The translations under genes and the position numbers were made by a program. 23,210 nucleotides of DNA, taken from SIG575 sp045595725. GTDB lineage: Bacteria; Bacillota; Clostridia; Oscillospirales; Acutalibacteraceae. Of the stretch, positions 1-7,483 are shown in pieces. The DNA lies in assembly GCA_045595725.1 (NCBI GenBank), contig JAZOAY010000068.1:1-23210 (forward strand), read 5' to 3'. Position 1 is the stretch's first letter. Each line of letters begins with the position of its first letter. A model generated the notes under the pieces. The model saw only the letters and a list, made by a program, of their open reading frames with translations, was not told where the DNA came from and made no database searches.

Positions 1-444
1 AAGCATATCGAAGTTATCGTTCGTCAGATGATGAGAAAAGTTGAAGTTGAAAATCCCGGTGAAAGCAATATTCTTCCCGGAACAAAGATTGAAAAGAAAG
101 AGTTCAGAGAAATCAACAAACAGATTGCAGCTAAAGCAGCAGAAGAAGGCAGAGAGCCGAACTTTGTTGAAGCAAAAGATGTTCTTATGGGTATCACAAA
201 GGCATCACTTGCAACAGACTCATTCCTTTCAGCAGCATCATTCCAGGAAACAACAAGAGTTCTTACAGATGCAGCAATCAAGGGCAAAACAGACCCGTTG
301 CTTGGTCTTAAGGAAAACGTTATCATCGGTAAACTTCTTCCCTCAGGTACAGGTATGAAATGCTACCAGGATGTTAAAGTTATTCCTACAGAAGAACCCA
401 AGGAAGAAACACAGGAGTTTTATTACTCAACTGAAAACAAATAA
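1..444 (+). CDS. rpoC: RNA polymerase beta' subunit, C-terminal end (5' truncated)
   Basis: The reading frame is open from base 1 and ends at TAA 442-444, giving the last 147 residues of the beta' subunit, the clamp and C-terminal part of the transcribing core enzyme. The sequence shows the conserved run KHIEVIVRQMMRKVEV, then PGTKIEKKEF, then the hallmark ITKASLATDSFLSAASFQET (residues about 65-84 of the fragment), then DPLLGLKENVIIGKLLPSGTG. An acidic tail rich in Glu follows, and tails of this kind vary between species. The start and the catalytic NADFDGD region lie off the window. A Rho-independent terminator follows 18 nt downstream, so rpoC is the last gene of its transcription unit here, and a convergent gene comes next. 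Identification is secure from sequence motifs. Confidence 0.97.
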   Translation, partial: KHIEVIVRQMMRKVEVENPGESNILPGTKIEKKEFREINKQIAAKAAEEGREPNFVEAKDVLMGITKASLATDSFLSAASFQETTRVLTDAAIKGKTDPLLGLKENVIIGKLLPSGTGMKCYQDVKVIPTEEPKEETQEFYYSTENK

Positions 445-461
445 TAACTGATTAAAGTTTT

Positions 462-497
462 ACAGGCTACCGCAGAAATGCGATAGCCTGTTTTTTT
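462..497 (+). terminator. Rho-independent terminator of rpoC
   Basis: An 8-bp outer stem (ACAGGCTA 462-469 with TAGCCTGT 484-491), one C/A mismatch, and an inner CGCA/TGCG stem are capped by a GAAA tetraloop (475-478). A run of seven T residues (491-497) follows. It lies between rpoC and the convergent gene ending at 532. The minus-strand side has no comparable T run, so it should mainly stop rpoC transcription. Confidence 0.9.
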
Positions 498-531
498 GAG
501 TTTTGTAAACACAGAAAAATTATAATTTACC

Positions 532-1143
532 TTACTCTGTAATTAACCTTATCAGCAAATCATACCCTACGAAATATTCTCTGACTAAGGTTTTGATAAA
601 GCCTTTTTCTGTTACACAACTTACTTTGCCGATATCATTAAATCCGAAATGCTCTGCAATTACAGATGCTCTGTGGATGTGGTAATCTGAGGATAAAAAT
701 GCCACATCAACATATTCAATATTTTTGTCTGAATGTTCTTCGATTTTTTCTTTTGCAAATTCAAAATTTTCAAATGTTGTTGTGGATTTATCTTCAAGAA
801 TAATTCTGTCTGAACTTATTCCTTTTTCTGTAAGAATTTTCTTCATTAACTCTGCTTCGGAAATTATCTGTTCATCTGTTGTAATACCACCGCAGACCAC
901 AACAAAACAATTTTCGTTTTCATCAAGATACTCTGCTGCCCTGTTCGTGCGTTCAATCATCAGAGGACTTGGTGTGTCTTTTCCCTCAACCTGATTTCCC
1001 AATATCACAAGGTAATCGCAATCATCGTTATATTCTGTTTTTGCATCTTTAATCACAAAGGGCATGTAGATACTTGCCGTTACAACAAAGTAACCGATAA
1101 TAACCGCAAGAATTATGCTCAGGATTTTTATAGTTTTTCTCAT
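532..1143 (-). CDS. YdcF/SanA-like (DUF218) membrane protein
   Basis: This 203-residue protein belongs to the DUF218 family (YdcF, SanA, ElyC). Members are small, often membrane-tethered proteins linked to cell-envelope integrity, and their reaction is not firmly known. One N-terminal membrane segment (about residues 5-26) precedes the DUF218 core. The core shows the first strand YLVILGN (44-50), a CGG turn (84-86), the acidic ISEAE (94-98), an E..STTTFEN motif (117-126) and the SSDYHIHRA block. The family usually has exactly this order of a Rossmann-like strand, conserved Glu, S/T-T-x-EN and SxxxHxxRA. The ATG is preceded by AAGGAG at good spacing. It lies downstream of the terminator of the minus-strand symporter gene and may be a single-gene unit, although no convincing promoter was seen in the 90-nt gap. 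The substrate is unknown. Confidence 0.85.
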   Translation of the reverse strand: MRKTIKILSIILAVIIGYFVVTASIYMPFVIKDAKTEYNDDCDYLVILGNQVEGKDTPSPLMIERTNRAAEYLDENENCFVVVCGGITTDEQIISEAELMKKILTEKGISSDRIILEDKSTTTFENFEFAKEKIEEHSDKNIEYVDVAFLSSDYHIHRASVIAEHFGFNDIGKVSCVTEKGFIKTLVREYFVGYDLLIRLITE

Positions 1144-1188
1144 AAAATCACTCCTTAATCTGAGTATTACAGCAAATTTTATTATTCA

Positions 1189-1217
1189 TAAAAAAGGGCA
1201 GGAGCAAGCCCCTGCCC
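1189..1217 (-). terminator. Terminator of the cdd-pdp-LRR-symporter run
   Basis: GGGCAGG (1196-1202) and CCTGCCC (1211-1217) form a 7-bp GC-rich stem around an 8-nt loop. On the minus strand the stem is followed by a T run (A run 1189-1195 on the plus strand). It lies 16 nt past the symporter stop codon. The GC-rich text stands out from its A+T-rich surroundings. Confidence 0.85.
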
Positions 1218-1232
1218 TACAAATGTTAAAAT

Positions 1233-2603
1233 TTATTTGAAGAAATTGTAAAGCCCGATCACAAAAAGTGCAATTATCATAAGAGGCAGAACATAGGTCA
1301 GATATCCTCTCATCCAATTCTGCACCTTCGCACCTGATTTGCCGATATTGGCTTCTTTTTTGAACTTCTCCCATCCCCAGCCTTTTTTCCATGTGCAGAA
1401 AAGGAGGAAAATAAGTGAACCAATGGGCAGAAGAATATTGCTGACAAGGAAATCTTCAAGGTCCATAATTGTTGAACCTTCGCCGAAAGGTGCAATACCT
1501 GAAAGAAGGTTGAAACCGAATACACAGGGAAGTGAAAGCACAAGCACAATAATGCAGTTGATAAAACATGACTTCTTTCTGCTCCAGCCAAACATATCGC
1601 AGGTACATGCAAGTATTCCTTCAAAAACAGCAAACACCGTTGAAAGTGCTGCAAATGAAAGGAAGATAAAGAACAGACTACCCCACAGTCTTCCCATGGG
1701 AATATTGTTGAAAATATTGGGAAGTGTGATAAAAATAAGGGGAGGTCCTGCTCCTACTTCAACATCATAAGCTGTACATGCAGGGAAAATAATAAGTCCT
1801 GAAACAAGAGCTACAAATGTATCAAGAAGAGCTATGTTTATACTTTCGCCCATAAGTCTCCTGTCTTTATCAAGGTAACTACCGAAAATTGCCATAGCAC
1901 CCATGCCAAGACTGAGTGTGAAGAAAGACTGATTCATTGCCGCAACAATAACGTTGCCTATACCTGCGGCTTTCAGGTTTTCAATGCTGGGTTTAAGGTA
2001 AAATTCAAGGCCTTCTTTACCACCGTCCATAAACATACTGTTAACAGCAAGTACAACCATAATTGCAAGAAGTGCCAGCATCATGTATTTTGTAATTCGT
2101 TCCAGTCCTTTCTGAAGTCCGAAAGAACACACAAGGAAACCTACAATTACAACTAAAATCATGTAAAATGCCATAGGACCCGGGTCTGCAAGCATATTAT
2201 TGAAATAATCACCTACACCTGCGTTATCAAGACCGACAAAATCACCTTTTGCAGTTGATACAAAATATCTTATCATCCAACCTGCAACAGTTGTGTAGAA
2301 CATCATAAGTAAATAATTACCGATTACCGCCGCATACCCGTGAGCATGCCATTTGCTGCCTTGTGGTTCCAACTGCTGGTACATTCTTGCGGGACTTTTT
2401 CGACTTGCTCTACCCATTGAAAATTCCATTGTCATAATGGGGACACCCATAACAACAAGGAAAAACAGGTAAATCAGTACAAAAATCCCGCCACCGTACT
2501 GACCGACCATGTATGGAAATTTCCACACATTGCCAATGCCGATTGCACAGCCTGCACTGAGAAGAATAAATCCCAGACGACTGCCTAAACGTTCTCTTTT
2601 CAT
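1233..2603 (-). CDS. Sodium-dependent NSS-family (LeuT-fold) amino-acid symporter
   Basis: This 456-residue integral membrane protein has about 11-12 hydrophobic segments. It is a neurotransmitter:sodium symporter homologue of the LeuT/TnaT/MhsT type, which imports an amino acid or related amine together with Na+. The clearest signature is the unwound first membrane helix: GSRLGFILLSAGCAIGIGNV (about residues 7-26) followed by WKFPY, the sodium and substrate site of the family. MEFSMGRASRKSP follows, then the typical QSFFTLSLGMGAM block. The length fits bacterial members, which lack long eukaryotic tails. The substrate cannot be told. The ATG has an excellent GGAGG ribosome binding site. It is the last gene of a tightly spaced minus-strand run (31 nt after the LRR gene) and is followed by a GC-rich terminator. 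Confidence 0.93.
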   Translation of the reverse strand: MKRERLGSRLGFILLSAGCAIGIGNVWKFPYMVGQYGGGIFVLIYLFFLVVMGVPIMTMEFSMGRASRKSPARMYQQLEPQGSKWHAHGYAAVIGNYLLMMFYTTVAGWMIRYFVSTAKGDFVGLDNAGVGDYFNNMLADPGPMAFYMILVVIVGFLVCSFGLQKGLERITKYMMLALLAIMVVLAVNSMFMDGGKEGLEFYLKPSIENLKAAGIGNVIVAAMNQSFFTLSLGMGAMAIFGSYLDKDRRLMGESINIALLDTFVALVSGLIIFPACTAYDVEVGAGPPLIFITLPNIFNNIPMGRLWGSLFFIFLSFAALSTVFAVFEGILACTCDMFGWSRKKSCFINCIIVLVLSLPCVFGFNLLSGIAPFGEGSTIMDLEDFLVSNILLPIGSLIFLLFCTWKKGWGWEKFKKEANIGKSGAKVQNWMRGYLTYVLPLMIIALFVIGLYNFFK

Positions 2604-2634
2604 ATTACCCCTCCTGAGAGTTTACTAAACTTCT

Positions 2635-4197
2635 TTACTGCTGTTTCTTTCTCATCACAATGATGAAAGTACCCGCTACAGCTGCAAGAACAACGAAAAC
2701 GGTAACTATAACTTTACCCATTGTCTTGCCTTCATCTTCATCTATGAAAGTTTCCGTATACCACTTTGGTCTTTCATATTTTGTTGTTTCTTCTTCTGTT
2801 ATTTCTTCTGCTTCTTCAGAAACTATTGTTTCCACAGTTTCTTCTTCCTGTGAATTTACTTCTTCCGTTTTCTCTTCTTCACCGGGTTCATTTACTGACG
2901 GCATTTCACCAAGAACAAACTCTTTTGTCTGTTTGTATCTGACATCAAAACAGTCTTGTTTAAGATAAGCTGATGAAGGCAACGAAACAAAATCATGTGA
3001 CTCAGGCAAAGACAGCCCCGACATCATAAACCAGTCGCTATCACCGATTTTTTTCACTTTTGAATTGTCAATTTTCTCTGCATCAAGCCAATAATAATGT
3101 CCGTCTGTTTCAACAAGATTCCAGCTACGTTCTTCACTTTCAACTTCGTAGCATCTGATACCGCTTTCTTCCAGAAGCACTGTTATCAGCGTAGTATAGT
3201 TCTCACATATACCTTTTCCTGACAGAGCAAATTTCAGTCTGTTGTCATTATATTGCTTATAAAGACGGTCATCGTTTTGAGCCTTTTTATCATAGGAAAT
3301 ATTATCACAAACGTATTTTACAACAGTTCCTATAATTTCCTCTTTCGACATGCCTTTTTTTATTATTGACTTATATATTTTTTTAACCTGATTTTTAATT
3401 TTCAGAGACTCTCTGCCAAGGTTTGAACTTATATCACTTTTTTCAATATAATTTACAAGTTTCTCCGTTACAGCCATTTCGCAGTTATCTGCAAAAAGGT
3501 CTTCAAGTTCCGGCAAAGTTGTAACTACATCAAGGCTTTCTATATTAACACAGTTATCAACATTCAGATATGTTAATTTAAGATTTTTCAGATTTGATAC
3601 ATCCCTGACAGAAGAATTCCTCATTGACAGAAAATCAAGATTACTGAGTTTTTCAATGCCGTCAGTTTTTTCCACTTTTGTATAATCAAGATTAAGGTCT
3701 GTGAGAGATTCCATTCCCTCAATGCCCTTAAGAGAACCGATTGAACAATAATTTACAACAAGTTCCTGCAGGTTATTTGCAGATGAAAACTTTTCAAGAT
3801 TATCAAAGTTACAGTTATACACCTTTATTCTCTTCAGCTTACTCAGAATATTTGCAAAAGACATATCCTTGAACAGAGCTTCATCAAAAATTATTTCTTT
3901 TACGGTTTCCGGAAGTCTGAGTTTTCCTACTTTGAATTCACAGTTTTCAAATGTTATTTTTTCGACCTGCCCCACATTACGGAACGAAAGATTTTTATCA
4001 ATTACACAATTTGTAAAATAAAGTTCTGTTACCAGGTCATACCTACTGTCACTGAGATCAGGCATTGTATCTGCATTCCCAATGTGTAAAAATGTCTTAT
4101 CAGAACTTAATTTCAGGCTACCCTGTGCACCGATTGCCGTGATTGTCATGGCCAAAAGCATTGCAATAACCAAAAAAAACGAACAGATTTTTTTCAT
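2635..4197 (-). CDS. Surface-anchored leucine-rich repeat protein with transglutaminase-like domain
   Basis: This 520-residue protein should be exported and membrane-anchored. A signal peptide (residues 1-24) is followed by irregular leucine-rich repeats (about 50-240), a transglutaminase-like domain (about 270-405), a linker very rich in Glu, Thr and Val (about 430-480) and a C-terminal membrane helix (about 492-514) ending in RKKQQ. The papain-like core has its Cys at C331 (KGICENYTT) and an Asp at D372 (YYWLDAE). The usual HAWN motif reads RSWN (R357), so the catalytic His appears lost and enzymatic activity is doubtful. It may bind ligands or cell-wall material instead; this is inference. 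The ATG has a GAGGAT ribosome binding site. Gaps of 21 nt to pdp upstream and 31 nt to the symporter downstream suggest co-transcription. Confidence 0.82.
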   Translation of the reverse strand: MKKICSFFLVIAMLLAMTITAIGAQGSLKLSSDKTFLHIGNADTMPDLSDSRYDLVTELYFTNCVIDKNLSFRNVGQVEKITFENCEFKVGKLRLPETVKEIIFDEALFKDMSFANILSKLKRIKVYNCNFDNLEKFSSANNLQELVVNYCSIGSLKGIEGMESLTDLNLDYTKVEKTDGIEKLSNLDFLSMRNSSVRDVSNLKNLKLTYLNVDNCVNIESLDVVTTLPELEDLFADNCEMAVTEKLVNYIEKSDISSNLGRESLKIKNQVKKIYKSIIKKGMSKEEIIGTVVKYVCDNISYDKKAQNDDRLYKQYNDNRLKFALSGKGICENYTTLITVLLEESGIRCYEVESEERSWNLVETDGHYYWLDAEKIDNSKVKKIGDSDWFMMSGLSLPESHDFVSLPSSAYLKQDCFDVRYKQTKEFVLGEMPSVNEPGEEEKTEEVNSQEEETVETIVSEEAEEITEEETTKYERPKWYTETFIDEDEGKTMGKVIVTVFVVLAAVAGTFIIVMRKKQQ

Positions 4198-4218
4198 TTA
4201 TACATCCTCATTTCAAAA

Positions 4219-5511
4219 TCATTCAATCTTTCCCATAATAAGCGGAATACTTTCAGGGGCAACATTGCTGTATTCTATGGCAGACAAAAATGTTTTTTCC
4301 GCCTCACTCAATTTCAGTTCGTCTGATGCAAACATTTCTGCAATTTTTTCACCTGCGACAACCTTATCTCCTGTTTTTTTGTGAAGATATATTCCCGCTG
4401 TAAAATCAATACTGTCACCTTTTTTCTCTCTTCCTGCACCAAGCTTTGCACAGGCAATACCCACTGTTTCTGCGTTCATGTGAGAAATAAATCCATCTTT
4501 TTCCGCAACTATTTCACGTGTATTCTTTGCCTTTTCAAAGAGAGAGGTGTCATAAATATAATTTTCGTCTCCACCCTGTGCTTTCACCATCAAAGCAAAT
4601 TTGCGGAGTGCTTTTCCGCTTGAAATTGCCTCTTCCACTTTTTCTTCAGGATTTTCAATTCCTGCCATACGGAGAAGCTCTGCACTGAGAGTATAAGTCA
4701 GTAAAGTGAAATCTTCAGGACCGTTACCCTTTAAGGTTTCAATTGCCTCAATAACTTCTATGCTATTACCAATTGCATTGCCTAACGGTTTATCCATATC
4801 GGTTATCATTGCAACTGTTTTTCTGCCTGCTCCCTTGCCGATTTTTACCATTTCATTGCCGAGTTTTTCAGCATCGGCATAAGTTTTCATAAACGCTCCG
4901 CTTCCAACTTTCACATCAAGGAGAATACAGTCGCTTCCCGCCGCAAGTTTTTTGCTCATAATACTTGATGCAATGAGAGAAACATTGTCAACAGTTGCAG
5001 TAACATCTCTCAAAGCATAAAGTTCTTTATCTGCAGGGGCTAAATTCATAGACTGTCCTGCAATGCAAAGGCCGTTGGAATTTACTGTTTCAAAAAATTT
5101 TTCGGGGTCTACAGAAGTATTAAAACCTTTTATTGCCTCAAGTTTGTCAATTGTTCCTCCTGTGTGACCGAGACCTCTGCCCGACATTTTTGCCACTTTC
5201 ACTCCGCACGCAGCAACTATAGGCACTACCGCAAGGGAAGTTTTATCCCCTACTCCGCCCGTTGAGTGCTTGTCAACTTTGATACCGTCAATGGAACTTA
5301 AATCCATCTTTTCTCCTGACTCAGCCATTGCAAGAGTCAGATTAAGAGTTTCTTCTTCATCCATGCCTCTGAAATAAATAGCCATCATAAGGGCTGAAAC
5401 ATGGTAAAGTTCAATTGTTTTATCAGTAACGCCTTTTACAAAAAACTCAATTTCTTCCTTGTCAAGTTTTCCGCCATTACGTTTTTTCAAAATCAAATCG
5501 TACATTCTCAT
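4219..5511 (-). CDS. pdp: Pyrimidine-nucleoside (thymidine) phosphorylase
   Basis: This 430-residue enzyme cleaves uridine, thymidine or deoxyuridine with phosphate into the base and (deoxy)ribose-1-phosphate, in cytoplasmic pyrimidine salvage. The family signature SGRGLGHTGGTIDKLE is at residues 110-125, the phosphate-binding KHSTGGVGDKTS at 81-92, and the C-terminal domain has the expected fold cues (AGIYLHKKTGDKV). The length matches the Bacillus PyNP type (about 430). Whether it is bispecific PyNP or thymidine phosphorylase (deoA) cannot be settled here. Its ATG overlaps the cdd stop codon (ATGA, 5508-5511), with a GAGGTGA binding site inside cdd, so the two genes are translationally coupled. 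Cytidine deaminase makes uridine, which this enzyme then phosphorolyses. Confidence 0.95.
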   Translation of the reverse strand: MRMYDLILKKRNGGKLDKEEIEFFVKGVTDKTIELYHVSALMMAIYFRGMDEEETLNLTLAMAESGEKMDLSSIDGIKVDKHSTGGVGDKTSLAVVPIVAACGVKVAKMSGRGLGHTGGTIDKLEAIKGFNTSVDPEKFFETVNSNGLCIAGQSMNLAPADKELYALRDVTATVDNVSLIASSIMSKKLAAGSDCILLDVKVGSGAFMKTYADAEKLGNEMVKIGKGAGRKTVAMITDMDKPLGNAIGNSIEVIEAIETLKGNGPEDFTLLTYTLSAELLRMAGIENPEEKVEEAISSGKALRKFALMVKAQGGDENYIYDTSLFEKAKNTREIVAEKDGFISHMNAETVGIACAKLGAGREKKGDSIDFTAGIYLHKKTGDKVVAGEKIAEMFASDELKLSEAEKTFLSAIEYSNVAPESIPLIMGKIE

Positions 5512-5900
5512 TTCATGTTCACCTCTGAAAATGAAAAAGGTAAAATTTCTTCCAGCGTTTTTATTATATATTCATTTTCGTTTTTTACAAAAATAACTTT
5601 AAAATCTTTGTCACAGAATTCTGCCATGACCTGTCTGCAAGCACCACATGGCGGAAGAAAAGTCTCTCCTCCTGCAACTGCAATGGCTGAAAAGTTTTTC
5701 TTACCCTCAGAAATTGCTTTAAAAAAAGCCGTTCTTTCTGCACAATTTGTCAGCCCGAATGAAACATTTTCAACATTAACTCCTGTGAAAATTTCGCCGT
5801 CATCACAAAGAAGTGCAGCACCTACAGAAAAATTTGAATAAGGAGAATATGAATTTTTCTTTACTTCAATTGCCTTTAAAACAAGTTCTTTTTCGTTCAT
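5508..5900 (-). CDS. cdd: Cytidine deaminase
   Basis: This 130-residue enzyme hydrolyses cytidine and deoxycytidine to uridine and deoxyuridine plus ammonia in pyrimidine salvage. It has the zinc site of the small homotetrameric class: C53 and the proton-shuttling E55 in TNCAERTA, then C85 and C88 in PPCGACRQ. The substrate-binding N-terminal block SYSPYSNFSVGAALL (residues 17-31) is intact. The length is normal for this class. The ATG has an AAGGAGA binding site. It is the first gene of the run cdd-pdp-LRR-symporter and overlaps pdp by 4 nt. Only about 25 nt separate its binding site from the hairpin at 5921-5955, leaving little room for a separate promoter. Confidence 0.97.
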   Translation of the reverse strand: MNEKELVLKAIEVKKNSYSPYSNFSVGAALLCDDGEIFTGVNVENVSFGLTNCAERTAFFKAISEGKKNFSAIAVAGGETFLPPCGACRQVMAEFCDKDFKVIFVKNENEYIIKTLEEILPFSFSEVNMK

Positions 5901-5920
5901 AAAAATCTCCTTTCAAAGCA

Positions 5921-5955
5921 AATAAAATCGGTAGTAAAATACTACCGATTTTTTT
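5921..5955 (-). terminator. Perfect hairpin terminator upstream of cdd (bidirectional form)
   Basis: A 12-bp perfect stem (5925-5936 with 5940-5951) has a 3-nt loop and A/T runs on both sides, so it can end transcription in either direction. On the minus strand it follows the gene at 5957-6526 almost without a gap and sits just before cdd. That position also fits a leaky terminator or attenuator feeding cdd. Confidence 0.88.
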
Positions 5956-5956
5956 G

Positions 5957-6526
5957 TCAGTCATTTACAAACTCTGCTTTTTCGATTTCAGTTTTAAGGT
6001 TTTCACATATTGCTTTAAAAATGTCTTCGCCTAAAGTCTGAAGTTTTTCATTCTCTTTATCGGAACAGAGTTTTGCAAACTGTTTACCCAGACCTGCGGC
6101 AACATCTCCGCCTTTTCTCAGCACAAGATAATAATAAGTAAAGGCATTAGTAATATTGTCATAAAGGTCTTCATCAAGTTTTATCAGTTCATCATAGAAA
6201 GCATTCACAGTCATGGTTGAAACTGAATATTTTTCAAGAAGAACATGAATTTCCGCTTCAACAGTAAATGTTACAAGCATTCTGATCTGCTCGGAAACAT
6301 TTTCATTTTCTTTGTATTCATCAATTCTTCTGATAAGCTCGTTGTCAAATCCTTCAAGAGCATAAGCCTTACGTGCTATAGTCTCTCCAAGCACCTTTGC
6401 ACGGTCCATGTTACCGTTAGTGCGTTGTTTTTTCATGATTTCCACAATTCGGATAAGGACATCTGCTTCGTTTTCAATTTTCGGGCTACCGAAAATTTTC
6501 ATATCGTTATCATCAAAAGCGTGCAT
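5957..6526 (-). CDS. Hypothetical helical cytoplasmic protein coupled to the PHP gene
   Basis: I do not recognise this protein of 189 residues. It has no signal peptide or membrane segment and reads as nearly all alpha-helical, with many Glu, Lys and Leu and few Gly or Pro. Near the middle is a Tyr-rich stretch TNAFTYYYLVLRKGGDVA. The frame is open two codons further to a TTG at 6532, which would overlap the upstream stop. The ATG at 6526 is preferred because the AAAGGAT binding site then lies about 8 nt away, rather than about 3. The upstream PHP gene ends 2 nt before it, so the two are almost certainly co-transcribed and may be translationally coupled. A strong terminator follows at once. 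A structural or partner role for the PHP protein is only a guess from position. Confidence 0.8.
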   Translation of the reverse strand: MHAFDDNDMKIFGSPKIENEADVLIRIVEIMKKQRTNGNMDRAKVLGETIARKAYALEGFDNELIRRIDEYKENENVSEQIRMLVTFTVEAEIHVLLEKYSVSTMTVNAFYDELIKLDEDLYDNITNAFTYYYLVLRKGGDVAAGLGKQFAKLCSDKENEKLQTLGEDIFKAICENLKTEIEKAEFVND

Positions 6527-6528
6527 AA

Positions 6529-7404
6529 TCAATCATCCTTTTTTTCTTCCTGTTCAGCCTTCTTGCGGAGCCTTTTCTGCTTTGCTTTGTAACTCATAAG
6601 TTCATCAAGCTGTTTATCAGGAGTTATGTAACTGCCAACAGTAAGAGGAGTTTCGTTATACATTCCGCGGAAATTTGTTCCGCCGAGAGAAAGAATTTTC
6701 TTCTGTTTTGCTTTTTTAAGAAGCTTTTCCGACTGCTCCTCAGTATTTTCGGGACACCATACTTCAAGTCCGTCAAGACCGTAAGAAATCATTCTCTCAA
6801 CAAATTCATCTGAATATCTGCCCGGATGAGCGAGAATTGCAATACCGCCTGATTCATGAATTGCATCAATTACCTCTTTAGTATCATCATATTTTGCTTT
6901 GAAATACACAGATGAAGGGCTTTCCTTTGAGAAAAGTTCATTGTATACTTCACCGTAAAACTCATTGGTAAAACCACTTTCAATAAGTGCGCGCATAATA
7001 TGGCATACATAAATATTAGTTGCGCCTGTTGCACATTTTACAATAAGATCAGGTGTTACGTTGTATTTTTTTGCAGTACCCAGAATCATGAACTGACTTG
7101 CTTTTTTACAAGCCAACATATTTCTGCGGCACAGTCCTTCAAGACGTGCAGGACTGTCAGCAAGGTAGCAGAGAATATCAACTTCTTCTCCTGTTTCCGT
7201 GTCTGTTGAAGAAAGCTCAACACCGGGAATAACCTTAACATCATGGCGTTTACCTATAAGTTCTCCCCTGATATTACCTGCCTGACAGTTGTGATCAGTA
7301 ATTGAAATAGTATTTATACCCTGCTTTTTGGCAAGGATAATGAGGTCATCAATACCTAATGACCCATCAGATAATTTTGTGTGACAATGCAAATCTGCGG
7401 ACAT
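6529..7404 (-). CDS. PHP-domain protein (TrpH/YciV-like) with altered metal site
   Basis: This 291-residue protein of the PHP phosphoesterase superfamily is closest in layout to TrpH/YciV, which act as 3',5'-nucleoside bisphosphate phosphatase or 5'-end RNA exonuclease. The metal-binding motifs visible are H6 and H8 (DLHCHTKLSDG), D37-H38 (ITDHN), E63 (PGVELSS) and H193 (LAHPGRY). The last motif, normally GSDFHG or GTDFHG, reads GGTNFRG: N244 replaces Asp and R246 replaces His. Both are usual metal ligands, so activity may be lost or changed. A conserved His of the EV(F/Y)HP block is also Cys (C217). The C-terminus is Lys/Glu-rich. The ATG has a GGGGGA binding site, and a sigma-A promoter lies about 40-70 nt upstream. 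It heads a two-gene unit with the helical protein at 5957-6526. Confidence 0.87.
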   Translation of the reverse strand: MSADLHCHTKLSDGSLGIDDLIILAKKQGINTISITDHNCQAGNIRGELIGKRHDVKVIPGVELSSTDTETGEEVDILCYLADSPARLEGLCRRNMLACKKASQFMILGTAKKYNVTPDLIVKCATGATNIYVCHIMRALIESGFTNEFYGEVYNELFSKESPSSVYFKAKYDDTKEVIDAIHESGGIAILAHPGRYSDEFVERMISYGLDGLEVWCPENTEEQSEKLLKKAKQKKILSLGGTNFRGMYNETPLTVGSYITPDKQLDELMSYKAKQKRLRKKAEQEEKKDD

Positions 7405-7445
7405 TTTTCAATCCCCCAAATAAATGAATATAGTGCTACATGTAT

Positions 7446-7474
7446 ATTATACATTTTTTTGTATAATTTTTCAA
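7446..7474 (-). promoter_or_regulatory. Sigma-A promoter of the PHP gene, overlapped by an inverted repeat
   Basis: On the minus strand TTGAAA (7469-7474) and TATAAT (7446-7451) are separated by exactly 17 nt. The inverted repeat ATTATAC (7446-7452)/GTATAAT (7461-7467) covers the -10 box and much of the spacer, as an operator would. Transcription should start about 35 nt before the ATG at 7404. Confidence 0.75.
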
Positions 7475-7483
7475 GTATTAAAA

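Noticed and set aside
1339..1770. Plus-strand open frame of 143 codons inside the symporter gene
   Set aside because: It lies wholly opposite a strongly supported transporter gene, has no recognisable domain, and looks like a shadow of the antisense codons.
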